Part shown: piece after piece, positions 1 through 7,166 of the stretch
Position numbering within the stretch: position 1 is the first letter of the stretch
Layout: each line of letters opens with the position of its first letter
DNA from: an uncultured bacterium
GTDB lineage: Bacteria > Bacteroidota > Bacteroidia > Bacteroidales > Marinifilaceae
Reading direction: 5' to 3'
NCBI GenBank assembly: GCA_905215395.1
Contig: CAJMQA010000074.1
Span: forward strand, 1 to 12,693
Length of the DNA: 12,693 bases
Notes under the pieces: generated by a model
The model's input: the letters and a program-made list of their open reading frames with translations, nothing else
What the model was told of the DNA's origin: nothing
Database searches by the model: none
Made by a program: the position numbers and the translations under genes

Positions 1-1
1 G

Positions 2-313
2 AAGAATTTGCCCGGAGTCATGGCTTCCTCTTTCGACGGGTCTGCTGCTATCAGCGGATTGGTGGGACTGGAGGAATGCCCGGAAGCTGAATTGACGATG
101 CGGGTGAACGGAAATGTCGTATTTTCCGCAAACAAAACTCAGTTGCCCCTCAGTATCGAACGTCTGATTGCTTATGCATCTGAATTTCATACCCTAAAGA
201 TCGGTGATTTTCTGTATTGCGGGAATACATTCCGTTACCGGGGGGTAAAGACCGGAGATAGGATCCGGGTTTCTTTGAATGGTGTTGAAAAATTAAATTT
301 TGAAATCAAATAA
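2..313 (+). CDS. Fumarylacetoacetate hydrolase (FAH) family protein, 3' end only
   Basis: This is the C-terminal ~103 residues of a gene that starts before the window; the frame is open to the left edge, so the TTG at 8 is an internal leucine codon rather than a start. The segment SFDGSAAISG, then LTMRVNGN, SIERLIAYASEF, LKIGDF and VKTGDRIRVSLNG follows in order the C-terminal core of the FAH fold, whose members are metal-dependent hydrolases, isomerases or decarboxylases of small 2-oxo or acylpyruvate acids in the cytoplasm. The usual GTPxGVG-like loop after the GD motif is replaced by CGNTFRYRG, so the substrate is uncertain and activity could be altered. The stop is 20 bases before the fucosidase gene on the same strand, so the two are probably co-transcribed. 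Family assignment is fairly secure; the exact reaction is not assignable. Confidence 0.75.
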   Translation, partial: KNLPGVMASSFDGSAAISGLVGLEECPEAELTMRVNGNVVFSANKTQLPLSIERLIAYASEFHTLKIGDFLYCGNTFRYRGVKTGDRIRVSLNGVEKLNFEIK

Positions 314-333
314 TCTCTAAACTAAAATCAACT

Positions 334-1635
334 ATGAGAAAACAATTGTTTATATGCTTGTTTGTATGGATCGGTTTAACAGTCCAGGCTCAGCATTCTT
401 ATCAGCCTTCGGCGGAAAATCTGAAAGCCCGGCAGGAATTTCAGGATCAGAAATTCGGAATCTTCCTGCATTGGGGACTTTATAGTATGCTGGCACAGGG
501 AGAATGGGTGATGACGAATCAGAATCTGGATCACAAGGAATACCGGAAACTGGCATCGGCTTTTTATCCTTCCCGTTTTAACGCAGCTGAATGGGTGGCT
601 GCGATCAAAGCATCAGGGGCAAAGTATATTTGTTTTACAAGCCGTCATCACGAAGGTTTTTCTATGTGGGATACTCAGTATTCCGATTATAATATAGTGA
701 AAGCTACTCCTTTTAAACGGGATGTTTTGAGAGAACTGGCTGATGAATGTCAGAAGCAGGGAATAAAGCTGCATTTATACTATTCCCATCTGGATTGGGA
801 TAGAGATGATTATTATCCATTGGGACGTACAGGACGTGGAACCGGACGTACGACACACGGTGAATGGAAGACCTACTATCAGTTTATGAATAATCAGTTG
901 ACAGAATTGATTACAAAATACGATCCGGCCGTTATCTGGTTCGATGGTTGGTGGGATCAGGACCAGAACCCTGATTTCGACTGGCAGTTGCCCGAACAAT
1001 ATGCCATGATCCATAAACTGAAACCCTCTTGTCTGATTGGGAACAATCACCACCAGGTGCCTTTTGAAGGCGAAGATATTCAGATTTTTGAACGGGATCT
1101 GCCGGGTGAAAATTCTGCAGGATTATCCGGTCAGGATATCAGCCGTTTGCCGCTGGAGACCTGTGAAACCATGAACGGTATGTGGGGCTATAAGATCATT
1201 GATCAGAATTATAAATCGACAAAAACTTTGATTCACTATCTGGTAAAAGCTGCCGGACGCAATGGTAACTTACTGATGAATGTGGGACCGCAGCCCAATG
1301 GAGAATTGCCGGAAGTTGCCGTCGGACGTCTGAAAGAAATGGGAGAGTGGATGAAAGTATACGGGGAGACGATTTATGGAACCCGGGGCGGAGATATCAG
1401 TCCCAGAGATTGGGGTGTGACTACCCGTAAGGGAGATAAATTGTATGTACATATTCTCAACCTCAAGGATAATGGATTGTTCCTGCCTTTGACAGGTCAG
1501 AAAGTAAAGTCGGCAGTGGTTTTTAAAGATAAGGCTCCGGTAAAATACCGTCAGGATAAAGCCGGTGTCGTACTGGAGTTGGGAAAAGTGCCTGCAGATA
1601 TCGATTATGTAGTAGAGCTGACAATGAGCAAATAA
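334..1635 (+). CDS. Secreted alpha-L-fucosidase, glycoside hydrolase family 29
   Basis: Predicted to remove alpha-linked L-fucose from host or dietary glycans, outside the cytoplasm. The 433-residue protein begins with a Sec signal peptide (residues 1-20, ending TVQAQ). The GH29 barrel then shows FGIFLHWGLYS (41-51, with His46 in the conserved HWG), YICFTSRHHEGFSMWD (98-113, His105/His106 in the sugar pocket) and VIWFDGWWD (200-208), where Asp204 sits where the catalytic nucleophile of the family lies. Residues 275-286 (ETCETMNGMWGY) and 311-324 (GNLLMNVGPQPNGE) are typical GH29 segments. The acid/base cannot be fixed without a structure; Glu253, Glu275 and Glu278 are candidates. About 85 C-terminal residues form the small beta-sandwich; no extra binding module is present. 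Linkage preference (alpha-1,2, 1,3/4 or 1,6) cannot be read from sequence. It lies between the FAH-family gene and cutC in one operon. Confidence 0.93.
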   Translation: MRKQLFICLFVWIGLTVQAQHSYQPSAENLKARQEFQDQKFGIFLHWGLYSMLAQGEWVMTNQNLDHKEYRKLASAFYPSRFNAAEWVAAIKASGAKYICFTSRHHEGFSMWDTQYSDYNIVKATPFKRDVLRELADECQKQGIKLHLYYSHLDWDRDDYYPLGRTGRGTGRTTHGEWKTYYQFMNNQLTELITKYDPAVIWFDGWWDQDQNPDFDWQLPEQYAMIHKLKPSCLIGNNHHQVPFEGEDIQIFERDLPGENSAGLSGQDISRLPLETCETMNGMWGYKIIDQNYKSTKTLIHYLVKAAGRNGNLLMNVGPQPNGELPEVAVGRLKEMGEWMKVYGETIYGTRGGDISPRDWGVTTRKGDKLYVHILNLKDNGLFLPLTGQKVKSAVVFKDKAPVKYRQDKAGVVLELGKVPADIDYVVELTMSK

Positions 1636-1636
1636 C

Positions 1637-2401
1637 ATGAAGCGGGAAGATTTTAAAATAGAGATATGTGCAAATTCCCTGGAAAGTGCTTTGGAAGCTG
1701 CCAAAGCAGGAGCTGACCGGGTAGAATTATGTGCCGGAATGCCGGAGGGCGGGACAACCCCGTCTTTCGGCACCATCTCCTGTGTACATGAAATGGCTGC
1801 TATCCGCCAGCATGTGATTATCCGGCCGAGAGGAGGAGATTTTTTGTATTCAGATACGGAACGCCGCGTGATGCTGAAGGATATTGAAGCAGCCCGTAAA
1901 GGAGGTGCCAAAGGTGTGGTGTTGGGGTGCCTGACCCGGAATGGAGATGTCGATGTGAAGGTGATGGAGGAGATGATGCAGGCAGCAGAAAATCTGTCGG
2001 TGACTTTTCACCGGGCTTTCGATATGTGCCGGGATCCGTTTGAAGCATTGGAAGCTATAGAGGCTTTGGGGTGTGAGAGGATTCTGACTTCGGGACAAAG
2101 GGCTTCTGCCGAAGAAGGAATTTCACTGATCAGAGAGTTGGTGGCCCGGGCCGGAAAAGTGATCATTATGCCGGGATGTGGGGTCAATGCCTCGAATATC
2201 CACCGGATAGCCGCAGAAACAGGTGCCCGCGAATTTCATCTCTCTGCCCGCATAAATGTCGGGAGCGATATGATCTACCGGAATGCCCGGGTATCGATGG
2301 GGGGAACTGTAAAGATAGAGGAATATGGGCGGGAGGTTACTTCCGCAGAGAAAGTCAGGCAGGCCATACAGGCGCTGGAAAGTAAAAAAAATGAAGGCTA
2401 A
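1637..2401 (+). CDS. cutC: CutC family TIM-barrel protein
   Basis: The 254-residue protein matches the CutC family in length (about 250) and along its whole sequence: EICANSLESALEAAKAGADR (9-28), ELCAGMPEGGTTPS (30-43), VIIRPRGGDFLYSD (60-73), VTFHRAFDMCRDP (122-134), RILTSGQ (148-154), IIMPGCGVNASNI (176-188) and EFHLSAR (199-205). The family was named for copper homeostasis in E. coli, but that phenotype was later attributed to the small RNA MicL encoded at the 3' end of E. coli cutC, so a copper role should not be assumed here. The fold and conserved Arg, His and Cys residues suggest a small-molecule enzyme or binding protein in the cytoplasm. The ATG is one base after the fucosidase stop, so translation is probably coupled; this context favours a link to glycan metabolism (inference). 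The stop codon lies in the loop of the terminator hairpin. Confidence 0.92.
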   Translation: MKREDFKIEICANSLESALEAAKAGADRVELCAGMPEGGTTPSFGTISCVHEMAAIRQHVIIRPRGGDFLYSDTERRVMLKDIEAARKGGAKGVVLGCLTRNGDVDVKVMEEMMQAAENLSVTFHRAFDMCRDPFEALEAIEALGCERILTSGQRASAEEGISLIRELVARAGKVIIMPGCGVNASNIHRIAAETGAREFHLSARINVGSDMIYRNARVSMGGTVKIEEYGREVTSAEKVRQAIQALESKKNEG

Positions 2402-2416
2402 ATGCCTTCATTTTTT
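2386..2416. terminator. Bidirectional rho-independent terminator between cutC and the transglutaminase gene
   Basis: A perfect 13-bp stem pairs 2386-2398 (A-run plus TGAAGGC) with 2404-2416 (GCCTTCA plus T-run) around the loop TAAAT. The A/T arms provide a U-tract on both strands, so it can stop the plus-strand operon and the convergent minus-strand gene ending at 2421. The cutC TAA stop (2399-2401) is in the loop. Confidence 0.9.
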
Positions 2417-2420
2417 ATAT

Positions 2421-5060
2421 TTAAAGTTTATGGATGACCTTCATTAGCTGTTCCCCTAAGCCTATGGTGTATCCCTGGGAGATAAATACCACCCGGTTAA
2501 AGGTATCTGCAATAACAAATACGGGGAGATTAGAGTGGGACAGTTTCATATTCCCGCTGATCATTTTCAGAATACTGCCGTTGATGTCTGTACCCCAAGT
2601 AATGGTGGACGGTAGAGCCGGGAATTCATCCGGGCGGAAATTTTTCAGTTGCTGCTCATCTTTGAATAAGAAGACCATTCCGCGTCCCCATTCTTCAAAA
2701 TCTTTTTTCAGGGCTGCTATGTCCCTTAGAGCGTGATTCGTAGGTTCCTGCCGGGCTCCCAATATGGCGACGATAAAGTATCCCCGTCCTGTCGTTTGCA
2801 GAATGCTTTGAGGCTGATCTTTACCGGTAGGTAAAAATAAAGCTTCGGAATTGAGGTTTCCGATTACTTTGACTTCATCCGGATTTTCCCGCATGACCAG
2901 ATCTGCCTTTGTCTTTTCACCTTCCCGGATATTAAAAAAGCTGACATTGCTTAAAACTCCGCCACTGGCTAAACGTGTTCCTGTAACCATCATATAATAG
3001 CCCGTGTCTAACGGGAGTGGCTTTTTCAACAAATTTTCCCATGAACTGCTGCTATCTTCCGGAAAGTTCAGTAGTTGAAATTTTCCGTTATTAAAGCGTG
3101 AGAGTGTATAGTGGGAATAATATTGTGGATTAGAAAGAGCTTTTACAGGAGTATAACCGGCAACTAATTTTCCTTGTGGTGAGTTGGCCTGTTTGTCGGT
3201 TGTTGTGAAATCGACATCTATCCAATTGCCTGATGGATTAGCATACTGGGTTTTGCCTGTCACTTCGTCAATCCGGGCGGGGATACCCATACTACGCAGG
3301 ACTGCGACATAGAAAATGTCCCGGGAATACTGATCGGCAGTACGGGCTTTCCATACACCAGCCGGCATCATTGGAATTCTTTGCGGATTTAATTCATCCT
3401 TAATGGTAATGTTCTTTTTGCACCAGACGGTCCAGTTTGCAGGATCTGCTTTAATACTTGCGGTCAGTTCCGGAGAAATTTCTTTGATAAAGAAAGACTT
3501 GTACGGGGTTAATAATTCGGTGGCAATTCTCGGATTTAGAATATAACGGGTGAATAGAGGAGTCACGGATGCCGGGGTATTGGTGAGATGATCGCTGAGA
3601 ATGCTTGCCGGAGTATCCCGGAGATCTTTGGCTGAAATGGCCTGTAATAGTTGCAAGGCTAAGGGACGTGATTCAACCGGTGTTTTTTTCAAAAATTCTA
3701 TGATTTCAGCATGATTTCCACGGGAACCGATTAATAAGGGTGTCAACTGAGCGCTGTCTATTTCTAACGTCCGGGCAATTTCTCCGGAGCGTTCCGGATT
3801 CATAAAGGTTGCCGTGTAGAGATTACGTATGGAATCTTCGGCTTGCATGCGGCGGTCGTTTTCTGTCCGCTGTTCTGGGGTAACCTGAACCATTTGGGCA
3901 TTTTCTATAGGAGGGACAATATCGAATGGAACAGTTGTTTCTGTCCCGGCTTGTTTATCCAGGATAATGGTCAATGCGCTGTCGCGGGCAAATGATAGTT
4001 TTCCATAGCCAAATTTTTTGCCATCTGTGGCCCAGACCAGCATGTCACCTTTCCCGGCAGAAAGGGATGCCTGTCCGTTTTCATTTGTTTGCTTGGAGGC
4101 CACCGTAAAGAACTCTGCATAGTTGTATATTTTGAAATCTACATCGATCCCTGCAACCGGATTTCCCTGGCTGTTCTTAACGGTTACCGTGGCATGAGTA
4201 GAAGGGGCATAATTGTCAATAACATTGATTTCTGTGTATCCCGATGTTTGGCTCATAACCTCTTCCGGACCATTATAACGTCCGAAAACTTTAGTGTGCA
4301 TTAACATGCCCCGGCTGGCAGGAGCATTGAACCACCCCAGGTCCAGTACCGGTTCCGGTTCGCAGGCTCCCAGAAAATGCCATTTCCCGTTTACCCATGC
4401 CTCTACCCAAGCATGATTGTCGTCGGTATGGGCCCAACGGGGAGTATAGACCTGACGGGCTGGTATACCTACTGAACGAAGGGCTGCAACTAGAAAGGTA
4501 GATTCTTCCCCGCAACGTCCGTATGCTGTTTTTACGGAGGCCAGAGGTGAACTGGTTCGGGAATCAGAAGGGGTATAGATGACCTTTTCGTGACACCAAT
4601 GATTGACTTCAAGCACTGCATCGTAAAGAGAGAGATTTTGAACCCTGTCTTTCAGTTCTTCATAAAAAATGCGGCGGGAATCGTCCAGGTTTTCATTGTT
4701 CACCCGGATAGGGAGTACGAAATGCCGGAATTCCCGGGCGGGAATCATTTTTCCCCAAGGCATTTCTTCCCTGGCCTTGAGGGAGTATCTGACGTTTTCC
4801 AGATAATATTCACCACTGTAATCGGTGATATCTCCTGTCGGCATATAGGCATACAAAAATTCGAGGGCTTCGCGTTCTACGGGCGCCAGGAAATCGTTAA
4901 AGATGCTGAATAAATTTCCTTCAGGCAACTCGCTTTTTTTGAGTTCAAAATCTTGTCTTATGACTTTGCGTTCTGCAGAAGTACTGATGATATTGCGTTC
5001 ATTGCATGAACTGAAGAAGCAAGAGAGCATAAAAAGACTTAAAAGGCTGATGTAATTCAT
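2421..5060 (-). CDS. Transglutaminase-like lipoprotein with a degenerate second domain and thioredoxin-like C-terminus
   Basis: An 879-residue predicted lipoprotein. The N-terminus is a short hydrophobic signal ending FFSSC, with Cys19 as the lipidation site. A transglutaminase-like (papain-fold) domain at about 140-265 carries GRCGEES (Cys183), LRSVGIPAR (194-202) and DDNHAWVEAW (His216); the third catalytic position is probably Glu234 or Asp240 in ACEPEPVLD. An Ig/carboxypeptidase-regulatory-like beta domain follows (about 285-370, with NSQGNPVAGI). A second unit at about 545-650 repeats the signature as LRSMGIPAR (588-596), but the Cys position is Gln577 and no His follows before GNWIDVDF, so this copy looks inactive. 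Residues about 755-879 resemble a thioredoxin/AhpC fold (YFIVAILGA, GMVFLFKD, LPVFVIADTFNRVVF) without a CxxC. The live domain is predicted to act on peptide or protein amide bonds in the periplasm or at the cell surface; substrate unknown. A TATATTTG element upstream suggests its own promoter. Confidence 0.8.
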   Translation of the reverse strand: MNYISLLSLFMLSCFFSSCNERNIISTSAERKVIRQDFELKKSELPEGNLFSIFNDFLAPVEREALEFLYAYMPTGDITDYSGEYYLENVRYSLKAREEMPWGKMIPAREFRHFVLPIRVNNENLDDSRRIFYEELKDRVQNLSLYDAVLEVNHWCHEKVIYTPSDSRTSSPLASVKTAYGRCGEESTFLVAALRSVGIPARQVYTPRWAHTDDNHAWVEAWVNGKWHFLGACEPEPVLDLGWFNAPASRGMLMHTKVFGRYNGPEEVMSQTSGYTEINVIDNYAPSTHATVTVKNSQGNPVAGIDVDFKIYNYAEFFTVASKQTNENGQASLSAGKGDMLVWATDGKKFGYGKLSFARDSALTIILDKQAGTETTVPFDIVPPIENAQMVQVTPEQRTENDRRMQAEDSIRNLYTATFMNPERSGEIARTLEIDSAQLTPLLIGSRGNHAEIIEFLKKTPVESRPLALQLLQAISAKDLRDTPASILSDHLTNTPASVTPLFTRYILNPRIATELLTPYKSFFIKEISPELTASIKADPANWTVWCKKNITIKDELNPQRIPMMPAGVWKARTADQYSRDIFYVAVLRSMGIPARIDEVTGKTQYANPSGNWIDVDFTTTDKQANSPQGKLVAGYTPVKALSNPQYYSHYTLSRFNNGKFQLLNFPEDSSSSWENLLKKPLPLDTGYYMMVTGTRLASGGVLSNVSFFNIREGEKTKADLVMRENPDEVKVIGNLNSEALFLPTGKDQPQSILQTTGRGYFIVAILGARQEPTNHALRDIAALKKDFEEWGRGMVFLFKDEQQLKNFRPDEFPALPSTITWGTDINGSILKMISGNMKLSHSNLPVFVIADTFNRVVFISQGYTIGLGEQLMKVIHKL

Positions 5061-5101
5061 GAATATCTGTTATTTTAAAGTTATCATTAGATTGCACAGC
5101 C

Positions 5102-5109
5102 CAAATATA
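5102..5109 (-). promoter_or_regulatory. Candidate Bacteroidota -7 promoter element for the transglutaminase-like gene
   Basis: On the minus strand this reads TATATTTG, a full match to the Bacteroidota -7 consensus TAnnTTTG, about 40 bases upstream of the ATG at 5060 and just past the ligase terminator. No clear -33 TTTG is visible at the expected spacing, so the call rests on the -7 box and its position. A weaker TAACTTTA lies nearer the gene, at about 5075-5082. Confidence 0.45.
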
Positions 5110-5113
5110 ATAA

Positions 5114-5141
5114 AAAAGGTTAAGCCTGAGCTTAACCTTTT
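5114..5141 (-). terminator. Rho-independent terminator of the acyl-CoA ligase gene
   Basis: A 12-bp stem pairs 5114-5125 with 5130-5141 around the loop CTGA; the sequence is AAAAGGTTAAGC / GCTTAACCTTTT. On the minus strand the stem is followed by a T-run (complement of the A-run at 5112-5117). The ligase stop codon (5132-5134) is inside the stem, so the last two codons are part of the hairpin. Confidence 0.85.
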
Positions 5142-6820
5142 ATATTAATATTGTTGTATAGAAAGCGTTTGATTTTTTGAGTGGGGGTTTTTTCGAAAGG
5201 TTCGTGTTGTACCATTACCAATTGTAATTTAGAAAAATTGTTCACTCTTGAATTGACGTAATCAAACAACTCTTTTTTCTGATCTTCGATGTAATCGTTA
5301 ATTGCTGTTTTATAATTGCCGGCCTGACTTTTCAATTTTTGGTATTGTTTTTCCAATTCTTCCATATTGAAATGAACCATCGCGACAAGTTTACCTTTAG
5401 ATTCAACAACCAAAGATTCGTTTACAAACCGGAAATTGTTAATAATGGATTCAATTTCTTCCGGATAGATATTTTCTCCGGAAGACCCCAGGATCATTGT
5501 TTTGATTCTTCCCCGTATTGACAGACGGCCTTTACGGTCGAAAGAACCGAGGTCTCCGGTTTTAAACCATCCGTCTTCAGTAAAGACTTCTTTGGTCAGT
5601 TCCGGTTTCTTGTAATATCCTTTCATTACGTTAGGACCTTTGATCCAGATTTCTCCCTGACCAGTCTGGTCAGGTTCATTGATTTTTATCTCGACGCCTT
5701 CCATAACCGGGCCTACACCTTGCAGGAAAGTGCTTTTAGGAGCCGACCCGGCAGACATAGGAGCAGTTTCTGTTAGTCCATAACCGATAGCGTATGGAAA
5801 TTTTGCTTCCCGTAAAAAACGTTCTACTGTGGCATCGAGTTTTGAACCTCCGATCCCAAAGAAGATAATCTCGCCTCCGAAAGTCTGCATCAATTTTTTT
5901 CCGGCTAGCCAGTTGAACATTTTCCGGGTGGGGGTAAATTTATACAGAGCCCTCATAAACGAGGAAGAGGTGAATTTTGGCAGTACCTGTGTTTTGTAAA
6001 TTTTTTCGATGATCAAAGGCACAGAAAGCATGACCGTAGGCCTGATCTTCTGCATGGCCGGTACCAATAATTTCGGAGTAGGTACACGGTCAAGATAATA
6101 TACCTTGGCACCAAACATCAGTGGTAATAATAATCCCAAAGTGTTTTCGTAAGTATGTGCCATAGGAAGTATACTTAAGAAACGGTCTTTTTCACTTATC
6201 GGCTGTATAGTTGCACATTGTCGTGCATTCCAGACAAGATTGCGGTGCGTTAATTCAACCCCTTTGGAAAATCCTGTAGTTCCGGAAGTATATATAATAG
6301 AAGCAGTGTCAGTCTCTTCGATATTGACTTCGGAGAGGAGGGATGAATTGTGCAGATCGATGTTGTTTTCCAGTTTCTCTATCTCTTCAACCGGATATCC
6401 TTCCGGTATCAGGGCGAAAGTATTCATCAGGATCTTATGGCTCAGCCACGGTGTTTTGATGTTTGCCACCAACTTGTACAAAAGTTTGGATACAAATATC
6501 ATTTTTACCTCGGCATGTTCCAGAATATTTTGTATTTCCACACTACTAAATCCAGGAAGTATGGGTACTGCAATAGCTCCGACCTGGGCAATTGCAAATT
6601 GGGTGATTCCCCAATTCGGCATATTGGCACTCAAAATAGCTATTTTGTCGCCTTTTTGAATTCCTGAAGATATTAGATAGTTTGAAATAGAAATTACTTC
6701 ATTATAAAAGTCCTCATATGTCCTTTTGCCACTTTGAACAAAATTCAGAGATAAATTGTTTTTAAATTTAGAACAACTATTGGACAGTAGTTCCGGTAAA
6801 GTCAATTTTCTTAAAAGCAT
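5132..6820 (-). CDS. AMP-dependent long-chain acyl-CoA synthetase-like ligase
   Basis: Predicted to activate a fatty acid with ATP to acyl-AMP and then acyl-CoA, at the inner face of the cytoplasmic membrane. With the ATG at 6820 it has 562 residues. In that numbering it shows the ATP-loop IIYTSGTTGFSKG (175-187), LPMAHTYENT (218-227), YGLTETAPMS (347-356), GEIWIKGPNVMKGYYKKPEL (389-408), GWFKTGDLG (417-425, with the ribose-binding Asp423), RGRIK (436-440, Arg438) and the C-terminal PTQKIKRF (546-553), whose Lys549 fits the adenylation lysine. All core catalytic motifs are intact. The frame opens five codons earlier at a TTG (6835), but a TAACTTTG promoter-like box at 6844-6851 would put the transcript start almost on that codon, so the ATG is preferred. 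A medium/long-chain fatty acid is the likeliest substrate; another carboxylic acid is possible. It appears to be a single-gene unit with its own terminator. Confidence 0.9.
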   Translation of the reverse strand: MLLRKLTLPELLSNSCSKFKNNLSLNFVQSGKRTYEDFYNEVISISNYLISSGIQKGDKIAILSANMPNWGITQFAIAQVGAIAVPILPGFSSVEIQNILEHAEVKMIFVSKLLYKLVANIKTPWLSHKILMNTFALIPEGYPVEEIEKLENNIDLHNSSLLSEVNIEETDTASIIYTSGTTGFSKGVELTHRNLVWNARQCATIQPISEKDRFLSILPMAHTYENTLGLLLPLMFGAKVYYLDRVPTPKLLVPAMQKIRPTVMLSVPLIIEKIYKTQVLPKFTSSSFMRALYKFTPTRKMFNWLAGKKLMQTFGGEIIFFGIGGSKLDATVERFLREAKFPYAIGYGLTETAPMSAGSAPKSTFLQGVGPVMEGVEIKINEPDQTGQGEIWIKGPNVMKGYYKKPELTKEVFTEDGWFKTGDLGSFDRKGRLSIRGRIKTMILGSSGENIYPEEIESIINNFRFVNESLVVESKGKLVAMVHFNMEELEKQYQKLKSQAGNYKTAINDYIEDQKKELFDYVNSRVNNFSKLQLVMVQHEPFEKTPTQKIKRFLYNNINIKG

Positions 6821-6843
6821 TTTTGTATATTCCAAATTTACTA

Positions 6844-6851
6844 CAAAGTTA
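6844..6851 (-). promoter_or_regulatory. Candidate -7 promoter element for the acyl-CoA ligase
   Basis: The minus strand reads TAACTTTG, a perfect TAnnTTTG match, 23 bases before the ATG at 6820. A start of transcription a few bases downstream gives a leader of about 15-20 bases. No TTTG is seen 19-21 bases further upstream, so the -33 half is missing or degenerate. Confidence 0.5.
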
Positions 6852-7089
6852 CGAAAAATACTGGAATGTATGTTGGTTTTTGGTTAAATATATCTAAAAC
6901 TGGAGGGGAATGTATAAAATAATCGGCTATAGGCTTTAATACATATTTTTTATCCAGACGGTTATTTATGGTATGTTGGTGCTATAAAATTTTTAATAAT
7001 GGATGTTTAAAGGTCTGTATAATTATTTGATTTTTCTACTTTTATAAACAGATTTACTACATAATACTGTATGTTTTTTCTTAAAAATA

Positions 7090-7121
7090 TTTGCAATTAT
7101 TTTTTGTTTTGTGTATTTTTA
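7090..7121 (+). promoter_or_regulatory. Candidate promoter of the lipoprotein/small membrane protein pair
   Basis: TTTG at 7090-7093, then a 20-base spacer and TATTTTTA at 7114-7121, which matches the Bacteroidota -33/-7 pattern (TTTG, TAnnTTTG) except for the last base. The start of transcription would fall near 7128, about 40 bases before the ATG at 7167. In such AT-rich sequence a chance match is quite possible. Confidence 0.35.
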
Positions 7122-7150
7122 TTATTAATAAGCAAATTATATTATTAATA
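7120..7150. repeat. Two direct copies of an 11-base repeat containing the palindrome TATTAATA
   Basis: TATTATTAATA occurs at 7120-7130 and again at 7140-7150, exactly 20 bases apart (two helical turns). Each copy contains the self-complementary TATTAATA (7123-7130 and 7143-7150). The position, around the predicted transcription start and just before the lipoprotein ATG, suits a repressor operator, but low complexity makes chance a serious alternative. Confidence 0.45.
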
Positions 7151-7166
7151 TTAAATAAAAAATTAT

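Larger units (their letters stand above)
6821..7166. other. AT-rich divergent intergenic region
   Basis: About 346 bases without a supportable gene, between the divergent ligase and lipoprotein genes. It is visibly richer in A and T than the flanking genes, especially from about 7000 onward. It holds the ligase promoter box, a candidate promoter for the lipoprotein gene, and the paired TATTAATA palindromes; a 10-base direct repeat GTATGTTGGT occurs at 6868-6877 and 6971-6980. No tRNA, strong hairpin or short reading frame with a plausible start stood out. Confidence 0.6.

Noticed and set aside
1270..1911. Long minus-strand open frame opposite the fucosidase 3' end and cutC
   Set aside because: It lies antisense to two well-supported genes, spans their junction, and its translation has no recognisable domain or signal; it is a shadow frame.
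6868..6980. Direct repeat GTATGTTGGT at 6868-6877 and 6971-6980
   Set aside because: Ten bases, only two copies about 100 bases apart, no symmetry and no link to a start site; likely chance.
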